A DNA stretch of 64,000 bases from Nitrososphaerota archaeon. GTDB taxonomy: Archaea > Thermoproteota > Nitrososphaeria > Nitrososphaerales > Gagatemarchaeaceae. Shown here piece by piece: positions 58,834-64,000 of this stretch; within the stretch, counting starts at the first letter, position 1, and each line of letters begins with the position of its first letter. Position numbers and translations under genes: made by a program. The notes under the pieces are model-generated. The model saw only the letters and a list, made by a program, of their open reading frames with translations, ran no database searches and was not told where the DNA came from. The stretch lies in contig JAGWHB010000001.1 of the NCBI GenBank assembly GCA_028867035.1, positions 124,001 through 188,000 of the forward strand, read 5' to 3'.

Positions 58834-60011
58834 GGCACGAACACCGATATGGTTGTCAGAGACGAATCTGTGCTCGAGCCCGTGATCAGATACACTGTGT
58901 AGACCCCGGGGCCGTTGTTCTTGATGAAATCGTGCAGTGAGAAGGCTATGTCAACTGTCTTCGAATTGAACGTCCACGTGTCAGCGCACACGGTTGTCCC
59001 GGTGGTGAATTGGCCGCAGCTTCCGAAGACTCCCTGAGGGAGGACGCCCCCTACCAGCTTCCCCGGCCCATACTCGTTAGGGCCGTTGTTCAGCTGTGTC
59101 CTGGATTCGGCAGACGGGGCGCCGTCGAATGCGATGTAGATCGAGTTGGGGGTCGGGACACCCTGAATAGGTGTGCCCTGCATTGTCACGTAGTAGGGGT
59201 TGGACGCGGAGGCGCCAGTCGCGTTGAAGCTCAGGTTGATGTAGTCGTTCTCGAATTCTTCGTCGAAATATACGGTGGTGCCGTTATAGGCGACGCCGAT
59301 GGAGACGATGTTGTGGAGCGGGTTGAGTATGTTGTACTTGTGCCCGTTGTTGCAGCACGTGACGTCGTCGTAGACCATGGAGTGCTCGAGGGCCTTGATT
59401 GCCTGCTCGACAGCGTTGGTCGAGGTGTACGGCTGGCCTGAGTTATAGAAATAGGCGACGTTCTCGTAATCGGCTCCTCGGCCTCCGAGTAGGGTGTACC
59501 GCATGTATGGCTTGTACCCCTGGGTGTCGTAGTGGCTGAAGTATCCATAGTACAGCATCGAGTCAGCATGCTGCTGGGCGGCCTGGTTGTAACCCAGGGA
59601 GACGGGACCCGTGCCGTTGGCGGCCCTGTCGGCGTTGACCTGAGAAAGGGCGAAGGCCGCGAGGGTGCAGTAATCGGGTGGATAGGCGATGGCGGCGGAG
59701 CCGCCGGTGATGTCAGGCGCAACGAGGCTCCGGACCGAGACAACGCTCGAGCAGTTGGTCGAGGTGCTGAAGCTCGAAGTGTTCACAATGGTGGTCCCTG
59801 AGCCGTTGGTGTTCAACCCTGAGAAGATCGAGTATCCCTGCCGAATTGCGGATGCGAGATAAGGAGCTACCGCGATGAAGGCGGCCATCAGCAGGAGGGC
59901 CGCGACGATGAGACCGGCTGCACGGCGCCCCCTTCGGGGCGGAGGGGGTGGGAGTTCTGCGGATGCCCCATCGGTGGGGACGGACCTGGCATAGGCCCTG
60001 CCTATCTTCAA
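58830..60011 (-). CDS. CAP-domain (SCP/PR1) exported protein
   Basis: A 393-residue protein with a Pro-rich cytoplasmic head (PPPPPRRGRR), one membrane helix (about 32-55) and an exported CAP domain (about 120-250). The CAP marks are QVNADRAANGTGPVSLGYNQAAQQHADSMLYYGYFSHYDTQGYKPYMRY, YENVAY and NPLHNIVSIGVAY. The C-terminal 130 residues form another beta-rich domain. CAP proteins are exported proteins of varied function. Its 3' end overlaps the HIT gene by 4 bases. Confidence 0.85.
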   Translation of the reverse strand: MKIGRAYARSVPTDGASAELPPPPPRRGRRAAGLIVAALLLMAAFIAVAPYLASAIRQGYSIFSGLNTNGSGTTIVNTSSFSTSTNCSSVVSVRSLVAPDITGGSAAIAYPPDYCTLAAFALSQVNADRAANGTGPVSLGYNQAAQQHADSMLYYGYFSHYDTQGYKPYMRYTLLGGRGADYENVAYFYNSGQPYTSTNAVEQAIKALEHSMVYDDVTCCNNGHKYNILNPLHNIVSIGVAYNGTTVYFDEEFENDYINLSFNATGASASNPYYVTMQGTPIQGVPTPNSIYIAFDGAPSAESRTQLNNGPNEYGPGKLVGGVLPQGVFGSCGQFTTGTTVCADTWTFNSKTVDIAFSLHDFIKNNGPGVYTVYLITGSSTDSSLTTISVFVP

Positions 60012-60147
60012 ACTAGGTCTGTTTCGTGTCTCTGGATATTAAAACAATGGATTTGGTGCCTGCTCGAAGACCGGATGTCACGTCAAGGCGCATGGTCGTG
60101 GCTCGGAGCCAGGACCACGCATGCGTTTTGTGCCCGAAGCGGTGCGG

Positions 60148-60795
60148 TTAGGCGGTGAGGCCTTCTCTGTCTTCCTGCGCCAGGACCCCCGCGGGTATCT
60201 CTGGGAAGCTGTCCTTCATCCTCTGCTCCGCCACTGCGGCCGCCTCTTCGAGGACCTTCTGGGCGTCCTCGTTCGCTGCATCGAAGTTCAGGGAGAAGCC
60301 TCCCGTTGTGCTCGCGTCCACTAGCACGCTGCTGAGGAGCCCTGAAATTTCGCTGATCTCCTTGTCTGCTTCTGGCAGAGCCATGCTCAATCCCTCTTTC
60401 ATGTTCTTGATGACGGAGACGGCAGGAGCGAGCGTGCTGGCTATCTCTCCTAGGTCGTTGATTGTCCCGAGCCTTAGTGAAATCTGCTCCATGGCGAGCT
60501 GGGTCTGGGTGACCATCTTGCCCATCTTCCTCACTTCAGAGAGCTCGTTGGCGTACACAGCCGCGTGCTGCATGTCGTGCTTGGCCAGGGACGAGACCAC
60601 GTTCTTGAAAATGGTCGAATCGCGCTGCTTGATCCTGTTGACCGTGTTGTCGAGCTGAGTAATCAGGAGTTTGATCTGCCTGTTAGCCTGTTCGATCTGG
60701 GACTTCAACGGGACGGGGGGCCGTACGGTCCCCATGAGCCTGTCTACAAGGCCCGGACCTTCGTCCTTCTTTTGCCATTTGGTTGAGAAGCTCAT
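60148..60795 (-). CDS. ESCRT-III/CdvB-family cell-division protein
   Basis: A 215-residue Snf7-domain protein. PLKSQIEQANRQIKLLITQLDNTVNRIKQRDSTIFKNVVSSLAKHDMQHAAVYANELSEVRKMGKMVTQTQLAMEQISLRLGTI is the ESCRT-III helical hairpin. The C-terminal winged helix that binds CdvA in some CdvB proteins is not present, so this is a paralogue of the CdvB1/B2 type. It forms membrane-remodelling filaments at division. It supports a TACK lineage. Confidence 0.9.
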   Translation of the reverse strand: MSFSTKWQKKDEGPGLVDRLMGTVRPPVPLKSQIEQANRQIKLLITQLDNTVNRIKQRDSTIFKNVVSSLAKHDMQHAAVYANELSEVRKMGKMVTQTQLAMEQISLRLGTINDLGEIASTLAPAVSVIKNMKEGLSMALPEADKEISEISGLLSSVLVDASTTGGFSLNFDAANEDAQKVLEEAAAVAEQRMKDSFPEIPAGVLAQEDREGLTA

Positions 60796-61696
60796 TGTGG
60801 ATTGCCTAGGTCTCCCGGAGTTCCAATATACCGGGGGCTCTAATCCGCATGCCAGTTTGAAGAAAAATTGTTGACAGAGAAGTCTAGTCCAGAACTAAAT
60901 GTCGTTTTCCAGGGGTATGTGTCCTTTTGTCCGAAAGTAAATGTCGCAAGTCCTGAGTCAAATATCGCCTGGAAGGAAATGTCTGAATCCTCTCAAGTTG
61001 GTAGCCTGTCCAAGAGGCTGCGGCGCTTTGCATAGGCAGGAGGTTCTTCGGGCATGGCGAGATACTAGAGGAGCCGATGGTAATCATGGTCAGCAGGAAG
61101 AAGAAAGAGCCAAGGGAAAGGGTGCCCATGCGCTACGTGTGGGCATCGATTTACGGTTATCGTTACCCTGCGACCAACGCGTGGAGCCACCTGGAAGGAA
61201 AGGAAGCGCGGGGGAGAATCAGGGTGGTGGTAACGGAGCCGTCTTCACAGGACGCCCTGGCTTCGGGAGGACACCTCCAAGCGGGAGCGACGAAGGGGTG
61301 CGAAAGGGTGGGGGGTGCGGTGAGAGTCCGCAGGCTACTGGGGATCAAGGCCATCCAGTTGGTGGCCGTGTACTTCGGCCCGCAGAGGGACCCCCTATGG
61401 CGGGACTGCCAGCGGCCGTCGGGGTTCTGGAGCTTCAGTATGTCCGAAGCCCACCTTTTTTCGGGATGCTGTCCTATGCTTCCTTCACTTCGGGGACGCT
61501 CGGGTCGCGGCCCAGAAGTCCGGTCATTGCGCGGTAGCGGACGGCAGGCTGGTCCTCCTCCAGCAGCCAATGGTCTACACTGTGGGAATCCAAAGGCAGC
61601 AGGGAGCCGGCGGTCTGCCCTAATAACCCAGCCGACACCGTATGATGCGCCTCCGAGGGTCCGAGCTTAATATCGGCCGGGCGAAGGTTGAAGCGG
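60796..61696. other. Gene-poor 0.9-kb stretch between CdvB and VOC genes
   Basis: No frame here gives a protein I can recognise. The start holds the CdvB promoter (AATATACC near 60831) and 21-base repeats at 60887-60991. The middle (61070-61440) is GC-rich with purine bias and small hairpins, for example TGCGG-TGAGAG-TCCGCA near 61317. A T6 run follows near 61455. It could be a degraded mobile element or an unknown RNA. Confidence 0.4.
60887..60991 (+). repeat. Tandem 21-base repeats (about five units)
   Basis: Units start near 60887, 60908, 60929, 60950 and 60970 with a 21-base period. The clearest units read GTCC-N5-TAAATGTCG; the second and fifth are degenerate. Period and position suggest binding sites on two helical turns, or the end of an insertion element. 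Confidence 0.55.
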
Positions 61697-62080
61697 ATGA
61701 AGTTCCACTTCTACTACACCGGGATCAGGGTGAGAGACCTCAGGAAGTCGTTGAGCTTCTGCACCAAAGTCATCGGGATGAAGATGGTCAGCAAAGGGAC
61801 CATGCCCCACGGCTGGAAGTGGATCCACCTTCGCGGAAGGGGTTCTAAGCAGACCCTGGAGTTGAACTGGTACCCCGAGGGCTCCAGGTTCTTCACCGAA
61901 TACAACCTGGGAGAGGAGCTCGACCACCTAGCGTTCCTCGCGAAGGATGTCAAGAAAGCGTACAACTTCCTCGTCGACAATGGCGCGATTGCCGCCGTCT
62001 CCCCGCAGCAGTCGAAGAGGACCGAGGTGTACGTCCGCGACCCCGACGGGATCTGGAAAGAGCTGCTGCAGTCCAGCTAG
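61697..62080 (+). CDS. VOC (glyoxalase/dioxygenase fold) protein
   Basis: A 127-residue protein with the VOC fold: FHFYYTGIRVRDLRKSLSFCTKVIGMKMVSKGTMPHGWKWIHLRG in the first half and DHLAFLAKDVKKAYNFLVDNGAIAAVSP…VYVRDPDGIWKELLQ in the second. His and Glu metal ligands are plausible (FHFYYT, DHLAF, WKELL). Substrate unknown. ATG at 61697 is chosen; a TTG at 61688 is also in frame. Confidence 0.85.
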   Translation: MKFHFYYTGIRVRDLRKSLSFCTKVIGMKMVSKGTMPHGWKWIHLRGRGSKQTLELNWYPEGSRFFTEYNLGEELDHLAFLAKDVKKAYNFLVDNGAIAAVSPQQSKRTEVYVRDPDGIWKELLQSS

Positions 62081-62595
62081 CTCCGAGGCTTCTTCACGCC
62101 GACGTTCTCCAGGAAGCGCAGGAAGTCCTTGTCGGGGATCCACTCGACCTTCAGGTACTGGATTACCTGATCGTCGGTCATGCCGAGCCTTCGCGCTTCC
62201 TTGACGGCGACCCTGTAGGCCTCGATCTCGGTGGGCCTATCGACGTAATCGTACCTCCTGTCCCAGAGCTCCTTCCCCTCACTGTGCTGCCTGATGTGCA
62301 CCAGTTCGTGTATCACGTCGAGGTAGACGTCGACTTCGTTCCCCTCTCCCAGGTACTTGGCGTTGACCATGATGGAGTCTTCGGAGTCGCTTATCCTCAT
62401 GTAGCCCCTCCCCTTGGTGATCTCCACGGAGAGGTTGTCGAGTACCTCCTTGGTCCTCCTCCCGAAGATGGCCCTGACGGCCCGGACGCGCTCGAAGCCG
62501 CCGAATATGTTCGTGAACGGGCATGAACCTATGGCGGCGCCCCTCTGTATTCTGACGCCCAGGTCCACGCTTGAAGTGTGTTTGCCTGTCGTCAT
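62077..62595 (-). CDS. Zincin-like metallopeptidase-type protein
   Basis: A 172-residue protein with IHELVHIRQH at residues 95-104, the zinc-binding HExxH helix, and PTEIEAY about 20 residues later that supplies a third Glu ligand. The N-terminal half has no known motif. It is probably a cytoplasmic zinc protease-like protein; substrate unknown. The ATG overlaps the stop of the GNAT gene (ATGA). Longer upstream frames lie inside that gene. Confidence 0.7.
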   Translation of the reverse strand: MTTGKHTSSVDLGVRIQRGAAIGSCPFTNIFGGFERVRAVRAIFGRRTKEVLDNLSVEITKGRGYMRISDSEDSIMVNAKYLGEGNEVDVYLDVIHELVHIRQHSEGKELWDRRYDYVDRPTEIEAYRVAVKEARRLGMTDDQVIQYLKVEWIPDKDFLRFLENVGVKKPRS

Positions 62596-63347
62596 TTGAA
62601 CTTTCTTTCCAGGAGGCGTTTGGAATACATCTCCTCGAACCCTCTTTCCATGTAGAAGCGCAGGAGCCCGTCGGACCACAGGGTCTGGAGGACCATGCTC
62701 CTCTCTTCCGCCGCGGCAATCTCTCTGGCCCTGGCTAGGAGCGCCGTCGCGACCCCTAGGCCTCTGAATTCAGGGACCGTCCCCACGCAGTAGACGCCGG
62801 CGATCCCCGGTGTCCTGAAAATCGCGAGGACCCCCGCAGTCTTCCCCCGGACCCTCGACTCCAGGAGAGTGACGGCCTTCGCCTTCAGAAGTGGGGCGAC
62901 GATGGGAGCCACGACGCCCGCGAGGCCTTCGTCCCCATAGAACGACCGGAGGTAGGCGGCCGTCCAACTTCGCGGAGACCTGGAGGTCTCGATCTCCTTC
63001 CCTTCGTCCCATTCCCTCCGGATGGGCGACTTCGAGAGCAGGACAGCCATGGAGTCGACTTCCATGTACCCCGAAGCGAGGAGCTTCTTCGCCGCAGGGC
63101 ATGAATCGAAGACAACGACAGTGGAGCTCATCCCCAGGCGCGAGAGGAAGCTCTCGGCCCAGGGGGCGGTCCCGGCCACTCCTCCACAGGTGAGGGCCCC
63201 CGCCCGGTTGAAGAAGGGCTCTGCGAGCGGCTTCGAGGTCAGGAGGTACCCTTCTCCGCGCCACCTAAGGCGGGCCCACCTGGACCACCAGCGCACCTCG
63301 TTGAGCTCCGCGGCCCTTCTGTCAGGAGCTTCCAAGCAGATCCACAC
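62592..63347 (-). CDS. GNAT-family acetyltransferase
   Basis: A 251-residue protein. The C-terminal half has the acetyl-CoA motif VPEFRGLGVATALLARAREIAAAEE and a LLRFYMERGFEE end typical of GNAT enzymes. The N-terminal half resembles a degenerate GNAT copy, so it may be a two-domain member. Substrate unknown. Overlaps the zincin-like gene by 4 bases and the cysteinyl-tRNA synthetase gene by 26. Confidence 0.82.
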   Translation of the reverse strand: MWICLEAPDRRAAELNEVRWWSRWARLRWRGEGYLLTSKPLAEPFFNRAGALTCGGVAGTAPWAESFLSRLGMSSTVVVFDSCPAAKKLLASGYMEVDSMAVLLSKSPIRREWDEGKEIETSRSPRSWTAAYLRSFYGDEGLAGVVAPIVAPLLKAKAVTLLESRVRGKTAGVLAIFRTPGIAGVYCVGTVPEFRGLGVATALLARAREIAAAEERSMVLQTLWSDGLLRFYMERGFEEMYSKRLLERKFK

Positions 63348-64000
63348 CCAGGATTCTCATCGCCCTTACCGTGGACCAGGCGAGATCCTTCGCCTTCTCC
63401 TGGTCGCCTGCCTTGGCGGCAGCCTTCAATGTGGCCTCGACCCAGTCTAGCGCGCGGGGGCTATCGAAGTCGTCGTTCAGCGCACGCTCGAACCGGGCCA
63501 GTGGCTGTTCGTCCCCGCCGTCCGGCCCTCCGAACCTCTTCGCGACCTTTCGAAGCGCCGCCAGCCTTCGACGGGCGGCCACGAAGCCGGAAAGGTCCGC
63601 CTCTTTCCTGTAGTGAATCGAGAGGAAGCAGAACCTCAGCTCGTCGGCCGTGCAGAACCGCAGCGCATCCCTGATCGCGACTATGTTGCCCAGGGACTTC
63701 GACATCTTCTGCCCCTCCATGTGGAGCAGGCCGGCGTGCACCCAGTACCTGACCATGGGCCGGGCCCCGGTGAGGGTCTCGCCCTGGGCGATCTCGGCCT
63801 CGTGGTGCGGATAAACGAGATCGTAGGCGCCCCCGTGGATGTCGTATTGGGGCCCCAGGATCGGGATGGTGACTGCCGTGTCCTGTATGTGCCACCCAGG
63901 GGACCCCTGTCCCCAGGGGCTCCGCCAGCGGCCCGCGACGAGCGTCTCGGGGCGCCAGAGGGCGAAGTCGTTGAGGCTCCTCTTCCTCGGTGAGAGCTCT
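63322..64000 (-). CDS. cysS: Cysteinyl-tRNA synthetase, C-terminal part (cut by window end)
   Basis: The frame is open to the window end. YDIHGGAYDLVYPHHEAEIAQGE (zinc and active-site region of CysRS), then the KMSKS motif in HMEGQKMSKSLGNIV, then the helical C-terminal domain (DDFDSPRALDWVEATLKAA). It joins Cys to tRNA-Cys. The N-terminal half with the HIGH motif lies outside the window. Confidence 0.95.
   Translation of the reverse strand, partial: ELSPRKRSLNDFALWRPETLVAGRWRSPWGQGSPGWHIQDTAVTIPILGPQYDIHGGAYDLVYPHHEAEIAQGETLTGARPMVRYWVHAGLLHMEGQKMSKSLGNIVAIRDALRFCTADELRFCFLSIHYRKEADLSGFVAARRRLAALRKVAKRFGGPDGGDEQPLARFERALNDDFDSPRALDWVEATLKAAAKAGDQEKAKDLAWSTVRAMRILGVDLLGSS

Noticed and set aside
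61290..61350. Hairpin similar to group II intron domain V
   Set aside because: Only the short TGCGG…CCGCA stem resembles it; no catalytic triad context, intron 5' end or reverse transcriptase is present.
61077..61670. Open frame of 197 residues in the gene-poor stretch
   Set aside because: The product is rich in Arg, Gly and Pro without domain pattern, and three frames are open here because of GC-rich sequence.

Overview
The window is chromosomal DNA, with roughly balanced to GC-rich composition, from an archaeon of the TACK group, most likely a deep branch related to Thaumarchaeota (Nitrososphaeria in the broad sense). The evidence is an archaeal information-processing gene set (Pelota, archaeal DnaG, TFE, NAC, aTrm56, TiaS, Tsr3, type-II MetAP, archaeal PPAT, RNase P RNA and SRP RNA of archaeal type), an ESCRT-III/CdvB division protein, a DUF1512 protein, an A/V-type ATPase, and tRNA genes full of introns. 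Starts are often GTG or TTG, many genes appear leaderless with a TATA box 25-30 bases upstream, and adjacent genes often overlap by ATGA or a single base. The exact lineage cannot be fixed from this window.

Layout. 1-6.9 kb: enolase end, tRNA-Ser, SRP RNA, a LAGLIDADG endonuclease, a TtuA-type tRNA thiolase, a site-2 protease, Pelota, DnaG and a small Toprim protein. 7.1-14.2 kb: trpS-pheS-pheT, coaD, map, a zinc ribbon and a DUF1512 protein. 14.4-18.7 kb: Trm112-like protein, tRNA-Trp, a sortase-type membrane protein beside one likely substrate, an MFS transporter, a 3-methyladenine DNA glycosylase and tRNA-Pro. 18.7-19.7 kb: an AT-richer patch with two orphan genes. 19.8-25.9 kb: an NrdD-derived protein with helix-turn-helix and ATP-cone domains, next to a B12-dependent ribonucleotide reductase that carries an intein and is overlapped by an HNH endonuclease. 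26-32.5 kb: the A/V-ATPase genes H-F-E and A-B-D, split by an opposing membrane-bound regulator and flanked by an AtpZ-like protein and an unlisted 45-residue protein. 33-36.5 kb: NAC-PUA, then aTrm56-TFE-HD-Cys-rich peptide, then an initiator tRNA-Met interrupted by a small endonuclease element. 36.5-43.7 kb: small regulators, a thiol-redox export pair (CcdA/DipZ-like), a Cys/Met PLP enzyme, TiaS, a frameshifted RAM-domain gene, another LAGLIDADG gene and Tsr3. 43.7-50 kb: RNase P RNA, Rad50-Mre11, Nre repair protein, AlaX. 50-57.5 kb: transporter, LLM oxidoreductase, methyltransferase, MIP18-like protein, and a regulator/ECF transporter/DUF4430 group with a perfect palindrome. 57.7-64 kb: metalloprotease-like proteins, HIT, CAP and CdvB proteins, a gene-poor stretch with 21-base repeats, VOC, GNAT and cysteinyl-tRNA synthetase (cut by the window end).

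Three themes stand out. First, homing elements are dense: two free LAGLIDADG genes, one LAGLIDADG-like gene inside a tRNA-Met element, one intein and one HNH gene, all lying in or against conserved genes. All four tRNA genes carry introns, three of them at non-canonical positions. Second, ribonucleotide reduction is B12-dependent and sits beside a probable nucleotide-sensing regulator; about 30 kb away an ECF S-component and a DUF4430 surface protein could supply B12. Third, several very small zinc-binding or helical genes (35-58 residues) are translationally coupled to, or packed against, conserved genes and would be missed by a 60-residue cutoff.
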